From the NCBI RefSeq assembly GCF_037975445.1, contig NZ_CP150254.1:5454001-5518000 (forward strand): a stretch of 64,000 bases of DNA, given 5' to 3'. Below the pieces are notes generated by a model, which worked only from the letters and a program-made list of their open reading frames with translations, ran no database searches and was not told the origin of the DNA. The stretch is from Peribacillus sp. FSL P2-0133 (GTDB taxonomy: Bacteria > Bacillota > Bacilli > Bacillales > DSM-1321). The translations under genes were made by a program, and so were the position numbers. Below, piece by piece: positions 1-10,595 of the stretch (the stretch's first letter is position 1; the number at the start of each line of letters is the position of its first letter).

Positions 1-87
1 CAATGTAATAGCTTGCATAAGCTCCTGGGTCATTGCCATCTTTAATGTTTGCTGTTGAAAAAGTCCTGCTTTCATATTCATACTCAT
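1..87 (-). CDS. sigL: RNA polymerase sigma-54 factor, N-terminal fragment (cut by window edge)
   Basis: Only the first 29 codons are inside the window; the rest runs off the left edge. The peptide is glutamine- and methionine-rich and contains LKMAMTQELMQAI, typical of sigma-54 region I, the segment that contacts enhancer-binding activators and inhibits open-complex formation until ATP hydrolysis. The start at 85-87 has a GGAGGG ribosome site 8 nt upstream. Position next to tRNA-Arg and clpP matches sigL in B. subtilis. In that species SigL drives levanase, arginine and branched-chain amino acid catabolism and is repressed by CcpA; a cre-like site lies upstream here. Identification rests on a short peptide plus synteny. 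Confidence 0.8.
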   Translation of the reverse strand, partial: MSMNMKAGLFQQQTLKMAMTQELMQAITL

Positions 88-148
88 CGATTCATCCCTC
101 CCCCACTCCATTTTACATTATCAGGAGAAAATTCTACACAAAAACCCA

Positions 149-162
149 TGAAAACGCTTACG
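149..162. promoter_or_regulatory. cre site (CcpA operator) upstream of sigL
   Basis: TGAAAACGCTTACG matches the catabolite-responsive element consensus TGWAARCGYTWNCW at 13 of 14 positions. It lies about 60 nt upstream of the sigL start. CcpA repression of sigL is known in B. subtilis, so a conserved operator is expected. No strong promoter could be assigned around it. Confidence 0.6.
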
Positions 163-404
163 AATTTTTTCTGAATAGTTTATTTGTTTTAAATACTATA
201 TGTTAGAAACGCAAATTTAACAACTACTTTTATTGAAAAATCACCATTTTTCAATAGTGTTGGGTAATATTTCCAAGGCGGGAATAACATCATAGGATTC
301 GATGGAATATTACGGAAAACGAGTAAATTCTCCAAAAATCTTATGGAACCGCTTAAAAATGCCCAATAAAAAATCCCCCACTTTATTAAGCAGAAGATTG
401 GTAA

Positions 405-476
405 TGCCCTCGGCAGGAATCGAACCTGCATTTCAAGCTTCGGAGGCTTGCGTTCTATCCGTTGCACTACGAGGGC
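405..476 (-). tRNA. tRNA-Arg (anticodon CCG)
   Basis: The minus strand folds as a tRNA. The acceptor stem GCCCTCG pairs perfectly with CGAGGGC, the T arm is GCAGG-TTCGATT-CCTGC, and the anticodon stem CAAGC/GCTTG encloses loop CTCCGAA, giving anticodon CCG (reads CGG). The discriminator base is A and CCA is not encoded. A tRNA-Arg at this place, between sigL and clpP, is also found in B. subtilis (trnQ-Arg). Confidence 0.95.
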
Positions 477-545
477 GTAATAGAAAATATTTTTTTAACA
501 GACTTCATTATATGATAGAATCCCCTTCTTTGCAAGGGTTATCAG

Positions 546-570
546 GTTTAAAACTTTGTCTTTTGGGTAT
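546..570 (+). promoter_or_regulatory. SigB-type promoter upstream of clpP
   Basis: GTTTAA (546-551) and GGGTAT (565-570) are exact matches to the general-stress sigma-B -35 and -10 boxes, separated by 13 nt. The site lies about 190 nt upstream of the clpP start, with no obvious terminator between. B. subtilis clpP likewise has a SigB promoter upstream of its SigA promoter. Confidence 0.65.
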
Positions 571-684
571 TATGGGTAATGTGGAAAATCATCCCTGTGC
601 GGCATAATATATAAAGTAATCTATCAGGAAGGAGCCTTAGCCAGAAAATTGTCGAACAAATTATCCATTAAAGGGTTTGTTTTG

Positions 685-701
685 TTTGACCTAAATTGAC
701 C
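685..701. promoter_or_regulatory. CtsR operator of clpP
   Basis: On the minus strand the site reads GGTCAAT-TTA-GGTCAAA, a tandem heptad matching the CtsR consensus RGTCAAA-NAN-RGTCAAA. CtsR is the class III heat-shock repressor of clp genes in Firmicutes. Confidence 0.8.
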
Positions 702-715
702 AAAAAGTGTATCAT
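686..715 (+). promoter_or_regulatory. SigA-type promoter of clpP
   Basis: TTGACC (686-691) and TATCAT (710-715) are spaced by 18 nt. The -35 box lies inside the CtsR operator, so CtsR binding would block polymerase directly. Confidence 0.55.
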
Positions 716-765
716 ACATACATAAAGAATTTAAATGATTCTCTTAATCGAAGGAGGAAATGAAC

Positions 766-1374
766 ATGAATTTAATTCCTACAGTTATCGAACAAACAAG
801 TCGTGGGGAGCGTGCCTACGATATTTACTCCCGTTTATTAAAAGACCGGATCATTATGCTAGGAAGTGCAATTGACGATAATGTTTCCAACTCCATTGTT
901 GCTCAATTACTATTTTTAGAAGCGGAAAACCCTGAAAAAGATATCACTCTATACATCAACAGCCCTGGCGGAAGCATCACTTCCGGTATGGCCATTTATG
1001 ATACTATGCAATATATCAAACCTAATGTATCCACAGTATGCATCGGTATGGCCGCTTCCATGGGCGCTTTCCTATTGGCTGCTGGCGAAAAAGGCAAACG
1101 TTATGCATTGCCAAACAGTGAAGTCATGATTCACCAACCGCTTGGAGGAGCTCAAGGTCAAGCTACTGAAATTGAAATTGCTGCCCGCCGTATCCTTCAC
1201 TTGAAAGATAAACTGAACCAAATCCTGGCAGAACGTACTGGTCAACCTATTGAAGTCCTTCAAAGAGATACGGAACGTGATAACTTCATGACTTCCGAAA
1301 GAGCTCTTGAATATGGCTTGATTGACAAAGTCATCACGCGCAGCATCCTTGATGACAAAAAAGACTCTAAATAA
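766..1374 (+). CDS. clpP: ATP-dependent Clp protease proteolytic subunit
   Basis: This is the 202-residue serine protease that forms the tetradecameric chamber loaded by ClpC, ClpE or ClpX in the cytoplasm. The catalytic triad is visible as Ser98 (GMAASMGAF), His123 (MIHQPLGG) and Asp172 (TERDNF). The sequence begins [19 protein letters not shown], nearly the same as B. subtilis ClpP. The ATG at 766 is preferred over the in-frame ATG at 760 because the AAGGAGG site is 8 nt from the former and only 2 nt from the latter. SigB, SigA and CtsR sites lie upstream and a terminator follows, so it is monocistronic and stress-controlled. The C-terminus is slightly longer than in B. subtilis (197 residues). 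Confidence 0.98.
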   Translation: MNLIPTVIEQTSRGERAYDIYSRLLKDRIIMLGSAIDDNVSNSIVAQLLFLEAENPEKDITLYINSPGGSITSGMAIYDTMQYIKPNVSTVCIGMAASMGAFLLAAGEKGKRYALPNSEVMIHQPLGGAQGQATEIEIAARRILHLKDKLNQILAERTGQPIEVLQRDTERDNFMTSERALEYGLIDKVITRSILDDKKDSK

Positions 1375-1383
1375 TTATGCAAC

Positions 1384-1428
1384 AAAAGGCTCCGGAGATC
1401 GCCTTAAGCGACTTCCGTAGCCTTTTTT
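1384..1428 (+). terminator. Rho-independent terminator of clpP
   Basis: A stem of about 13 bp (AAAGGCTCCGGAGATCGC against GCGACTTCCGTAGCC) is followed by TTTTTT, directly after the clpP stop codon. Confidence 0.85.
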
Positions 1429-1435
1429 ACATTAT

Positions 1436-1466
1436 AAAAAAAAGGATGCACTTTTAGGCATCCTTT
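1436..1466 (-). terminator. Terminator of the yvcI-crh operon
   Basis: On the minus strand, AAGGATGC pairs with GCATCCTT and is followed by a run of T, just after the crh stop codon. It is close to symmetric and could also act on clpP readthrough. Confidence 0.8.
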
Positions 1467-1470
1467 TCTT

Positions 1471-1728
1471 TTAACCCTCTTGCTGAACGAACTCTTCCAA
1501 TGCCTCTAACGCTTCTTTTTCATCGCGTCCTTCGACGATTAACTTAACGGACACGCCAGAACTGATGGCAAGGCTCATTAACCCCATTATACTTTTTGCA
1601 TTCACTTTCTTTCCTTCTTTTTCAAGAAAAACATCTGAATGAAAGCGGTTAGCTTCTTGTACAAAAAGAGCCGCCGGCCGCGCTTGCAAACCCGTCTTCA
1701 ATTTTACCTCAACTTGTTTTTCCACCAT
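1471..1728 (-). CDS. crh: HPr-like catabolite repression protein Crh
   Basis: This 85-residue HPr paralogue has Gln15 (TGLQARPAA) in place of the phosphorelay His15 and keeps the regulatory Ser46 (NAKSIMG). That is the diagnostic Crh pattern: it cannot take phosphate from the PTS, but HPr kinase (hprK, also in this window) can phosphorylate Ser46 so that it acts as a CcpA corepressor. In B. subtilis Crh also binds methylglyoxal synthase. It is the last gene of the yvcI-rapZ-yvcK-whiA-crh operon, 20 nt after whiA, with its own RBS (AGGGGAG). Confidence 0.96.
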   Translation of the reverse strand: MVEKQVEVKLKTGLQARPAALFVQEANRFHSDVFLEKEGKKVNAKSIMGLMSLAISSGVSVKLIVEGRDEKEALEALEEFVQQEG

Positions 1729-1748
1729 CTTGATCTCCCCTATTAGCT

Positions 1749-2702
1749 TTATTTTTTCGCAGCAATAGCCTCTCCCCCACGGAGCCTGTCAGCTATTTCA
1801 TCAATCTTTCGTAATCGGTGATTAATCCCGGACTTACTGATGGTTCCCCCGGATACCATTTCCCCAAGTTCCTTTAAGGTTATATCCTGAAACGCTATCC
1901 TAAGCTCCGCAATTTCCCGAAGCTTATCCGGTAAAATGCTTAGTCCTACCGTATCCTCGATATAATGGATATTTTCAACCTGGCGCAATGAGGCCCCGAT
2001 CGTTTTGTTCAAATTGGCTGTTTCACAATTCACAAGCCGATTCACTGAATTACGCATATCACGGACAATCCGTACATCCTCGAACCTTAATAAAGCTGAA
2101 TGGGCGCCAACTATACTTAAAAACTCGGCAATTTTTTCGGCTTCTTTCAAATAAATGATGTACCCTTTCTTGCGTTCAAGCGTCTTGGCCTTCAAGCCAA
2201 ACTTATTCATTAGCTCACATAGGGCATCATTGTGCTCTTTATAAAGTGAGAAAATCTCGAGGTGATAGGAAGACGTTTCCGGATTATTTACCGAACCCCC
2301 CGCAAGAAATGCACCTCTCAGGTAAGAACGCTTACAGCATTTCTTCCCAACAATAGTATCGGATATATCATGGAGAATTTCAAAGCCATCGCCTAAAATT
2401 TCCAAATCGGTTAAAACCCGCTGCCCTCCGGATGACATCCTGACAATATATACATTATTCTTTTTTAGCTTCATCTTTTTACGGACCAACAGCTCGACCT
2501 GGACCTCATAACTTTTTTTCAGCAGCGTATAAATCCTTCTGGCAATCGCAGCATTCTCAGTTTGAATATCCACAACAAGCTTCCGATTAGAAAATGAAAG
2601 GGATCCGTTCATCCGGATAAGCGCACATAATTCCGCCCTACCGCAGCAATCCTTTCCCTCTAATGTAGTAAGCTCTTTTTTCGTTTCTGAAGCAAAAGAC
2701 AT
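1749..2702 (-). CDS. whiA: DNA-binding protein WhiA
   Basis: This 317-residue protein begins [20 protein letters not shown] like B. subtilis WhiA (YvcL). It has an N-terminal LAGLIDADG-endonuclease-like fold (including [25 protein letters not shown] sequence near residues 125-150) and a C-terminal helix-turn-helix region ([20 protein letters not shown]). WhiA influences cell division and chromosome segregation in Bacillus and controls sporulation in Streptomyces. The ATG at 2702 has a GGGGGTG site 6 nt upstream; an upstream in-frame TTG lacks one. It sits between yvcK and crh in the operon. Confidence 0.96.
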   Translation of the reverse strand: MSFASETKKELTTLEGKDCCGRAELCALIRMNGSLSFSNRKLVVDIQTENAAIARRIYTLLKKSYEVQVELLVRKKMKLKKNNVYIVRMSSGGQRVLTDLEILGDGFEILHDISDTIVGKKCCKRSYLRGAFLAGGSVNNPETSSYHLEIFSLYKEHNDALCELMNKFGLKAKTLERKKGYIIYLKEAEKIAEFLSIVGAHSALLRFEDVRIVRDMRNSVNRLVNCETANLNKTIGASLRQVENIHYIEDTVGLSILPDKLREIAELRIAFQDITLKELGEMVSGGTISKSGINHRLRKIDEIADRLRGGEAIAAKK

Positions 2703-2769
2703 CCATTTCACCCCCAATCGAACGCAAGTAATCTATTTTTATCAATCAAAAAACCGTCCCCGCTTATAT

Positions 2770-3756
2770 CTACGGTATTATAGGGCTTTTAGTTTCATTT
2801 ACAAGCATATTATAAAGCAAATCCGCCACTTTTTTCGTGTCATGGCGTATTACATTCCCCTCGTAGCTGAAAATGCGTTCTTGTATGATTTCAAGACCCA
2901 TCCGTTTTAAACTTTCCACATCATACATGACCGGTTTGGCATATTCAGCTTGATAGCGTTGCTGAATCTCGGTTGGTATTTCCTCATTATTAACAAGTAT
3001 CCTGTCAATATATGCATTTCCCATATGGTCATATATCGCTTTTATATGATCGCTCGCACTATAATCCAGCGTCTCGCCGGCTTGTGTCATCAAATTGCAA
3101 ATGTACACCTTCTTAGCCTTGGAACGGGCAACCTCTTCTCCTAGGCCAGGGACAAGTAAGTTAGGCAGAATGCTAGTATATAGACTTCCTGGACCTATGA
3201 CAATAAGATCTGCCTGCTTGATTTCCTGGAGAGTTTCACTGAGCGGCTTTATATGATGAGGAGACAGAAAAACTTTTTTTATTTTCTTTCCTGAGAAGGG
3301 GATCTTGGATTCTCCTGTAACAATCGTTCCGTCATCCATCTCCGCATGGAGAACCACACTTTGGTTGGCAGCCGGGAGCACTTTACCGCGGACATTAAGA
3401 AATTTACTCATTTCCTGGATCGCATGGACGAAATCGCCTGTCAACGAGGTCATTGCCGCCAGTATCAAATTCCCCAGCGAATGCCCGGACAACTCATTTT
3501 TACTCTGAAAGCGATGTTGAAACATTTGTTCAACAAGGGGCTCTACATCCGATAACGCAGCCAGCACGTTACGAATATCCCCCGGAGCGGGGATATCCAT
3601 ATCCTCGCGAAGGCGGCCTGAACTGCCACCATCATCAGCTACCGTAACGATTGCCGTAATATCCACTGGATGCTTCTTTAACCCTCTCAACAAAACGGGA
3701 AGGCCGGTTCCCCCTCCAATGATCACAACCTTAGGTTGTTTCTTCTTATTTAACAT
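2770..3756 (-). CDS. yvcK: Gluconeogenesis factor YvcK (CofD/UPF0052 family)
   Basis: This 328-residue protein of the CofD-like family starts with the nucleotide-binding glycine loop [18 protein letters not shown] and the conserved [14 protein letters not shown] motif. In B. subtilis YvcK binds UDP-sugars, is needed on gluconeogenic carbon sources, and affects cell shape and PBP1 localisation. Its start overlaps the end of rapZ by 11 nt, indicating translational coupling. Family assignment is firm; the physiological role is taken from B. subtilis. Confidence 0.95.
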   Translation of the reverse strand: MLNKKKQPKVVIIGGGTGLPVLLRGLKKHPVDITAIVTVADDGGSSGRLREDMDIPAPGDIRNVLAALSDVEPLVEQMFQHRFQSKNELSGHSLGNLILAAMTSLTGDFVHAIQEMSKFLNVRGKVLPAANQSVVLHAEMDDGTIVTGESKIPFSGKKIKKVFLSPHHIKPLSETLQEIKQADLIVIGPGSLYTSILPNLLVPGLGEEVARSKAKKVYICNLMTQAGETLDYSASDHIKAIYDHMGNAYIDRILVNNEEIPTEIQQRYQAEYAKPVMYDVESLKRMGLEIIQERIFSYEGNVIRHDTKKVADLLYNMLVNETKSPIIP

Positions 3757-4645
3757 CTGCTTTCCCCTTACTTTTTTCGATATCGCGATGTGATACTTGA
3801 ACCCTGTAATCCTTTTTGAAGTGGTTTGAAATATACTCCGTCAACGCTACTGAACGGTGCTGACCGCCTGTACATCCAATCGCAACAACAAGCTGTGCCT
3901 TCCCTTCACGTTTATAATATGGAAGCATGAATGCAAGCAGATCGGTCACTTTTTCCAAGAACTTTTGCGTCTCACTCCATTTTAAAACGTAACTCGACAC
4001 TTCCTGTTCCAAGCCAGTCCTTGGCCTCATATGGTCAATATAATATGGATTTGGCAGGAAACGTACATCAAACACAAGGTCGGCATCTATGGGCAGGCCA
4101 TGTTTGAACCCGAACGACATGACATTGAGTGTAAAACCGACACTTTTATCGGCAGAAAATTCCGAAGCGATTTTCTCCCTCAATTCGCGCGGTTTCAGTT
4201 GGGAAGTATTAAAGATCAATTGAGCCCTTCCCTTCAATTCGTCCAAAAGTTCCCGTTCCATTTTAATGCCTTCCAACGGCCGGCCTAATGGAGCAAGGGG
4301 GTGGGTCCTTCTCGTTTCCTTATATCTGCGTACCAAGGAATCATCATCAGCTTCAAGAAAAAGGATTCTTGGTGATACTGCAGCTGTATCCGTTAAATTA
4401 TCCAGTGCAAGAAATAAGGAATCAAAAAACTCCCTTCCCCTTAAATCCATGACAAGGGCCACTTTATTCATCTTATTCCCGGAGTCCTTCATTAACTCCA
4501 AAAACTTTGGCAATAGCGTGGGCGGCAAATTATCGACGCAAAAAAAGCCGAGGTCTTCAAAACTTTGAACCGCCACTGTCTTACCTGCTCCGGACATTCC
4601 GGTAATGATGACCAATTGCGTTTCACTCATCTGCCCTGTACTCAT
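3746..4645 (-). CDS. rapZ: RNase adapter / nucleotide-binding protein RapZ (YvcJ)
   Basis: The 299-residue P-loop protein carries Walker A GMSGAGKT (about residues 16-23) and the RapZ-family C-terminal motif [11 protein letters not shown]. subtilis YvcJ hydrolyses nucleotides and affects competence; enterobacterial RapZ guides RNase E to GlmZ, a partner not expected here. The start at 4645 has a GGCGGAG site 5 nt upstream. It lies between yvcI and yvcK in the conserved operon. Confidence 0.95.
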   Translation of the reverse strand: MSTGQMSETQLVIITGMSGAGKTVAVQSFEDLGFFCVDNLPPTLLPKFLELMKDSGNKMNKVALVMDLRGREFFDSLFLALDNLTDTAAVSPRILFLEADDDSLVRRYKETRRTHPLAPLGRPLEGIKMERELLDELKGRAQLIFNTSQLKPRELREKIASEFSADKSVGFTLNVMSFGFKHGLPIDADLVFDVRFLPNPYYIDHMRPRTGLEQEVSSYVLKWSETQKFLEKVTDLLAFMLPYYKREGKAQLVVAIGCTGGQHRSVALTEYISNHFKKDYRVQVSHRDIEKSKGKADVK

Positions 4646-4687
4646 AGTTTCTCCGCCCCCATGTATATCTTTTTTTATATTTTAAAA

Positions 4688-5146
4688 TTAACCTGGATCC
4701 AATCGGTAAGAAAGCAGCTTAAATTCAGGCGTATAGGTAAACGTTCCATAGATGATCCCACTTCCATGAACCATATAGTCCAGGATGTGAAAATCACCTT
4801 CAGCCATCAACAGCTTTTTAACATCTTCAACCGGATGCCAGCTAAGTTCCCCTTCTTCACAAACATCCACATTTATACCATCGGAATCCGTTGCAAAGAA
4901 AGTGAACATCATCCATTCTGACAAAACTTTATCTCCGTCCTTCATAATGAAGGTGAAAATACCTTTGATGGAAGGGTTTTTTAAATAAACGCCCGTTTCT
5001 TCGCGATATTCCCTAATGCAAGCATCGCGTACAGATTCCCCAGGTTCCATCTTGCCGCCTGGAGCTACCCACCATCCGCGTCTAGGCTTTTTCAATAAGA
5101 GGATTTGATTATCTTTTATCAATACACAGTTTGTGACACGTTGCAC
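4688..5146 (-). CDS. yvcI: Nudix hydrolase YvcI
   Basis: This is a 152-residue Nudix protein with the Nudix box GGKMEPGESVRDACIREY followed by REETG, and the family's C-terminal GTFTYTPEFKLLSYRLDPG. Nudix enzymes hydrolyse nucleoside diphosphate derivatives; the substrate of this one is unknown. The start is taken as GTG at 5146 (MQRVTNCVL): a GAGGTGA site lies 6 nt upstream and the length then matches B. subtilis YvcI (158). An in-frame ATG at 5194 has no RBS. It is the first gene of the operon through crh, with a SigA-type promoter about 180 nt upstream. Confidence 0.9.
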   Translation of the reverse strand: MQRVTNCVLIKDNQILLLKKPRRGWWVAPGGKMEPGESVRDACIREYREETGVYLKNPSIKGIFTFIMKDGDKVLSEWMMFTFFATDSDGINVDVCEEGELSWHPVEDVKKLLMAEGDFHILDYMVHGSGIIYGTFTYTPEFKLLSYRLDPG

Positions 5147-5329
5147 GTTCTTCACCTCAATTGGATCTGCTCGACTATAGAAACCTTCCCCCATATTGAA
5201 GAGGTTCAGTTTATATCCTTAAACCGCCGCTAGATATCCATTTAGCGATTTATAAATGCTAATAGTTCAAACAAGTTGTATTTTTCATCTTCTTACCATT
5301 ATGAAAGATTATGTTTAGTATATCTTATC

Positions 5330-5358
5330 ATTATACTATTTTTGAAATGAGCTAACAA
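5330..5358 (-). promoter_or_regulatory. SigA-type promoter for the yvcI operon
   Basis: On the minus strand TTGTTA (5353-5358) and a perfect TATAAT (5330-5335) are separated by 17 nt. The rest of the 5147-5550 gap shows no other feature I can support. Confidence 0.55.
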
Positions 5359-5549
5359 TAAAGTAAACTTCCTGCATTGGGGGAATATTCATTCGCAAGG
5401 AATCACATAGGCAAGCCTTTATCCTGCTTAACTCCTATTCTTCTCCGCTTTCGCTGCCTAAATGCAAAGGGCTGGCTTACTTCACATTAAAAACCATTTA
5501 AAAAACACCCTAAAAATTGGAACAAAAGATATAGTCTCAAAGCCGGAAA

Positions 5550-5584
5550 ACAAAAAAAAGACACAGAAACTCAATCTGTGTCCT
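5550..5584 (-). terminator. Terminator of trxB
   Basis: On the minus strand the stem GACACAG/CTGTGTC (5560-5582) is followed by eight T residues. Confidence 0.85.
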
Positions 5585-5694
5585 TAAACGTTTATAATTA
5601 AAGGGGGTCAACTTCTACCTATACTATACCCAATTATTATTTCACCCGTGTTACAACGTCGTTAAAACGGAATTACGATTGTATATTCTTGAAA

Positions 5695-6702
<1,008 letters not shown>

Positions 6703-6745
6703 CTAATATCCTATATAACAAATAATTTTTCGTCCAAATATCTGC

Positions 6746-8248
6746 TCATCCCAGTAAGTTTTCAACCAACTTTACGTACTTCGATAAGGTGGACACCGAT
6801 ATAAGATGTTTGTCTGCGATTGCCTGTTTGCTCGCCTTCTCATTTTTAAGCTGATTCCACACGTACTCCACAGCAGATGCCCAGCCTGCTGGATTATTTA
6901 ACTTCTGCTCGGATTTCACCGCTTCGATGAAGACGGAAAACCACATTAAATAGAGCCCGGCTTCATTTAATTGTATCGGTTGGAAATGCCGATATAATAA
7001 CTCAGCTGTACGATCGGCAAAATCAATCGGTGTTAATTGGCGATCTTTAGCAGGAACTTGAACAAGTTCGGCATAATCACGTTCCAAATCAGTGAAATTC
7101 TGGTTTAGGTTGAGGACCTGGTTTTTCAATAGCTTCTGTTTATGAACCGAATGTTTCAGAAGGAAAATGGCAAACAGCCTTTCTTCGATGAATTCACTTT
7201 CCAGTCTTTTTATAATAGAAGGAAAATGATGTTCAAAACCATCTGAAGTTGCATTCATATCTCCCCAAGGCTCCATGCCTTCCTTTTCCGGGTTCATTTC
7301 CACGACCTTTTTCCATGCCTTTTTGGCAGCCTGTTCATGGCCTAAGTGGTAAGCGGAAATGGTAAGCCAATAGTAGAAGGTTCCATCTCCCTCGAACCCT
7401 TGCTTTTGGAGTCCTTTCAGCCATTTAAATGCAGAAGCATAGTTTCCGATCAAAGCGAAGGTCGCTCCAAGCTTGAAACGATGTTCGGATAGCATCGGCC
7501 GAATTTTCTCCAGCATTTGTATGAGCTCTTCAACCTTCGCTTCATCCTGTTGATAATGATGAAAAACAACAAGGTTACAAAGCGCATGCAGGTTTCCCGG
7601 ACTTTTTTCCAGTACCTCATCAAGTGTTTCAAAAGCTTCATTTACTTGACCAAGATAGAAATAGGCAAGTGCCAGGTTATTATAAGCAGACCAGTAATCC
7701 TCGTACTCGGCAATCGTTTCTTTCAGGACTTCGATTGCCTTCGGGAAATTGCCTGATTCCAGGTAGTCACGGGCTTGTTCCTGTTTGGTAATGAGCCCAT
7801 CATGCTTAAAGGGGTTTTCTTCTGACTCATCCGACTCAAAAGTTATCAGTTCAAGCAGATCCTCTGCGTCATCGCTGAACTCCCCGTCTTCTTCTTTATC
7901 AAGATAAGCACTGGCGTGACGATAAGCCTCCTTGAACATGCCTAAGTGGGCATAATTATTCGCCAGGAAGTAATGACATTCGGACATATAGGGATCCATC
8001 ACATCCAAGATGTTTTCCAATAGGTTGTTTGAATAATTATATTCACCGATTTCCGAGCAGGTGATTGCCAATTGACAGGCTATCATCGGTTCAGCCGGTT
8101 CAAGTTCCAGCGCACGTTCCAGGTATTTTTTTGATTTAGGTAATTCTCGTCTATGATAAGCTTTTAAACCCTTGGTGAAATAATACTCACCTGTTGGGTG
8201 AAAAGTTAGAATTTTTGCCTGTTGGCCAAATTTAGAGTCTTTACTCAT
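6746..8248 (-). CDS. Tetratricopeptide repeat protein (YvcD-like)
   Basis: The 500-residue soluble protein is built of TPR-like helical repeats, with clear units near residues 20-110 (AYHRRELPKSKKYLERALEL) and 175-250 (AYNNLALAYFYLGQVNEAFE). The C-terminal part is less repetitive and ends in a possible helix-turn-helix-like segment (ASKQAIADKHLISVSTLSKY). It corresponds in place to B. subtilis YvcD, of unknown function, between the his operon and trxB. The start at 8248 is chosen because GGAGG lies 5 nt upstream; the open frame extends 4 codons further without an RBS. A role as a protein-interaction scaffold is only a family-level guess. Confidence 0.85.
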   Translation of the reverse strand: MSKDSKFGQQAKILTFHPTGEYYFTKGLKAYHRRELPKSKKYLERALELEPAEPMIACQLAITCSEIGEYNYSNNLLENILDVMDPYMSECHYFLANNYAHLGMFKEAYRHASAYLDKEEDGEFSDDAEDLLELITFESDESEENPFKHDGLITKQEQARDYLESGNFPKAIEVLKETIAEYEDYWSAYNNLALAYFYLGQVNEAFETLDEVLEKSPGNLHALCNLVVFHHYQQDEAKVEELIQMLEKIRPMLSEHRFKLGATFALIGNYASAFKWLKGLQKQGFEGDGTFYYWLTISAYHLGHEQAAKKAWKKVVEMNPEKEGMEPWGDMNATSDGFEHHFPSIIKRLESEFIEERLFAIFLLKHSVHKQKLLKNQVLNLNQNFTDLERDYAELVQVPAKDRQLTPIDFADRTAELLYRHFQPIQLNEAGLYLMWFSVFIEAVKSEQKLNNPAGWASAVEYVWNQLKNEKASKQAIADKHLISVSTLSKYVKLVENLLG

Positions 8249-8411
8249 GTAATCCTCCATCTACAAGTTGATTAACCATAGTATTATAACATATTGGAGA
8301 ATATTTGCCGAACAATTCAAGAAAATGGAAAACGGTAATTACCATGCTTTCTTTAAGAAAAAATCGAATTATATCCCTAGCCAAATGGGGATTCAAGATT
8401 AGTCGTAAATA

Positions 8412-8440
8412 CAAAAAAAGCCCTCTATTGACGGAGGGCA
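8412..8440 (-). terminator. Terminator of the his operon
   Basis: On the minus strand GCCCTC pairs with GAGGGC (8420-8439) and is followed by seven T residues, just after the hisIE stop codon. Confidence 0.85.
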
Positions 8441-8448
8441 ATCACCAT

Positions 8449-9105
8449 TCATTCGGTTTCTTTCGGTTCGTCCTTATCGGCATGTCTAGCCTTCAATACA
8501 TCAAGCACTGCTTGGAAAGGCAACTCCTGCTCCCGAAGAAGAACGAATAAGTGATAGAGGAGATCGGCGCTTTCCATCGAAAGTTCCTCTGCATCCCGGT
8601 TCTTGGCAGCAATGATCACTTCTGCCGCTTCTTCACCGACTTTTTTCAGGATCTTATCAACGCCCTTATCGAATAGGTAGGTAGTATATGAACCTTCAGG
8701 CATTTCCGATTTTCTTTTTTCAATCAATCTTTCCAATTCCGTCAAGAAAGACACATTCGCCTTCACGTCTTGTCCGGCTTCACTGTTTCGGTAAATCGTT
8801 TCACTAAAACAGCTTGTTGCCCCTGTATGGCAAGCAGGACCTGCAGGAGCGACCCGAACGACCAATGCATCTTGATCGCAGTCATACTTCATTTCGATGA
8901 TTTTCTGGGTATTGCCGCTGGTCGCCCCTTTATGCCATAATTCATTGCGCGAACGGCTGAAGAAGACCGTTTCACCTTTTTCAATCGACAATTGCAGCGA
9001 TTCTTGGTTCATGTAAGCAAGTGTCAGCACTTCGCCGGTTCCTGCATCTTGAATAATTGCCGGTACCAGGCCTTTTTCGTCGTATTTAATAGTTTCAAGA
9101 TTCAT
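8449..9105 (-). CDS. hisIE: Bifunctional phosphoribosyl-AMP cyclohydrolase / phosphoribosyl-ATP pyrophosphatase
   Basis: The 218-residue fusion performs steps 2 and 3 of histidine biosynthesis. The N-terminal half is the HisI cyclohydrolase, with the metal-binding segment [11 protein letters not shown] and the cysteine motif [12 protein letters not shown]. The C-terminal half (from about residue 115) is the HisE pyrophosphohydrolase, with [15 protein letters not shown] and [13 protein letters not shown]. It is the last gene of the operon and overlaps hisF by 4 nt (ATGA), as in B. subtilis. Confidence 0.97.
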   Translation of the reverse strand: MNLETIKYDEKGLVPAIIQDAGTGEVLTLAYMNQESLQLSIEKGETVFFSRSRNELWHKGATSGNTQKIIEMKYDCDQDALVVRVAPAGPACHTGATSCFSETIYRNSEAGQDVKANVSFLTELERLIEKRKSEMPEGSYTTYLFDKGVDKILKKVGEEAAEVIIAAKNRDAEELSMESADLLYHLFVLLREQELPFQAVLDVLKARHADKDEPKETE

Positions 9106-9860
9106 CGTACAACCACTCCTTGTTGTTTGAGAAACGCTTTGACTTCTTTGACGGATGTTTCTTTATAATGAAAAATCGATGCGGCTAATGCTGCGTCGGC
9201 TTTTCCTTCTTGGAAAGCTTCCTGGAAATGCTCGGCGTTACCAGCCCCGCCTGAGGCGATGACCGGCACTGAAACGGCTTCAGATACCGCTTTTGTCAAA
9301 GCGACATTAAACCCTTTTTTCTCGCCGTCACAATCCATGCTTGTCAATAAAATTTCACCTGCACCGCGGATTACGGCTTCCTTCGCCCACTCGATCACTT
9401 CCCATTCAGTCGGTTTCCGACCGCCGTGGGTATAGACGCGCCATGACCCAAGCTCTTCATCATATCGGGCGTCTATGGCGACAACGATACATTGGGAACC
9501 AAAATAATCAGCACCTTCATTTATTAAATCAGGGCGCAGAATGGCTGCTGTATTTAAGGATACCTTATCGGCACCGGCTCGTAAGATCTTCTTCATATCC
9601 GCCAATGAATTTATGCCGCCGCCCACCGTGAACGGGATTGCCAAGCTGCCCGCTACCGCTTGAACGACGTCGACGATCGTTTCCCTGCCTTCATGTGATG
9701 CCGAAATATCAAGGAAGACAAGCTCATCGGCACCTTCTTGGTCGTAAAAGGATGCAAGTTCGACCGGATCTCCAGCATCCCTAAGGGAAACAAATTGTAT
9801 ACCTTTAACTACGCGCCCGTCCTTTACATCGAGGCATGGAATAATTCGTTTAGTGAGCAT
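9102..9860 (-). CDS. hisF: Imidazole glycerol phosphate synthase subunit HisF
   Basis: The 252-residue (beta/alpha)8 barrel is the cyclase subunit that uses ammonia from HisH to make imidazole glycerol phosphate and AICAR from PRFAR. The catalytic aspartates are visible in [14 protein letters not shown] (near residue 11) and [11 protein letters not shown] (near residue 130). Length is normal. It starts directly after hisA, with no gap, and overlaps hisIE by 4 nt. Confidence 0.97.
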   Translation of the reverse strand: MLTKRIIPCLDVKDGRVVKGIQFVSLRDAGDPVELASFYDQEGADELVFLDISASHEGRETIVDVVQAVAGSLAIPFTVGGGINSLADMKKILRAGADKVSLNTAAILRPDLINEGADYFGSQCIVVAIDARYDEELGSWRVYTHGGRKPTEWEVIEWAKEAVIRGAGEILLTSMDCDGEKKGFNVALTKAVSEAVSVPVIASGGAGNAEHFQEAFQEGKADAALAASIFHYKETSVKEVKAFLKQQGVVVR

Positions 9861-10595
9861 TTAACCACGCACCTTTTCTAGTGCTTCTTCTACAGTAAAG
9901 CGATTGGTATAAATTGCTTTGCCAATGATTGCCCCTGCAATTCCTTGGGCTTCATACTCTTTGAGGGTGACAAGGTCTTCGAGTGAACTAATGCCTCCCG
10001 AAGCGATCACGTTTTTACCAGTTGCCTCCGCCATGGCCAATATACCTTTCACATTCGGACCTGAAAGCATGCCATCCGTCGCGATATCAGTCACGATAAA
10101 GGTCTCTGCACCAGCATCGGCCAGTAATTTTCCAAGATCTACCGCAAGGGTTCCAGAAGTTTGAAGCCAACCATGAGTGGCTACCATGCCATCTTTCGCA
10201 TCTATCCCGATTGCGATATGGCTTCCATATTTCCTAATCATATCTTTAGTGAAATCAGGGTCTGAAACGGCCGTGCTGCCTAGAATGACACGTTCCACTC
10301 CATTATCCAGGTAATGGGCTATATCCTGTTCCGTACGGATGCCGCCGCCGATTTGAATGCGGGCCCCTAACTCACTTGCAGCTTTAATTACGTATGAATC
10401 ATTGATGCGCACTCCCTCTTTAGCTCCGTCAAGATCGACCATATGTATCCAATCGGCTCCTTGGTCTGCAAAGCTTTTAGCCATATCGAAGGGGGAATCG
10501 CCATAAACGGTTTCCTGATTGTAATCTCCCTGGATTAAGCGGACGCATTTGCCTCCGCGCATATCAATCGCCGGGTAAATAGTAAAGTTGCTCAT
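9861..10595 (-). CDS. hisA: ProFAR isomerase HisA
   Basis: The 244-residue (beta/alpha)8-barrel isomerase converts ProFAR to PRFAR (step 4). It is paralogous to HisF, with the catalytic acids in [14 protein letters not shown] and [16 protein letters not shown]. Its start overlaps the hisH stop by 4 nt, and hisF follows immediately, so HisH-HisA-HisF are translationally coupled. Confidence 0.97.
   Translation of the reverse strand: MSNFTIYPAIDMRGGKCVRLIQGDYNQETVYGDSPFDMAKSFADQGADWIHMVDLDGAKEGVRINDSYVIKAASELGARIQIGGGIRTEQDIAHYLDNGVERVILGSTAVSDPDFTKDMIRKYGSHIAIGIDAKDGMVATHGWLQTSGTLAVDLGKLLADAGAETFIVTDIATDGMLSGPNVKGILAMAEATGKNVIASGGISSLEDLVTLKEYEAQGIAGAIIGKAIYTNRFTVEEALEKVRG

Noticed and set aside
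302..607. Plus-strand open frame overlapping the tRNA
   Set aside because: It reads across the tRNA-Arg gene on the opposite strand and has no RBS.
2950..3647. Several plus-strand frames within yvcK
   Set aside because: All are antisense shadows of a well-supported gene.
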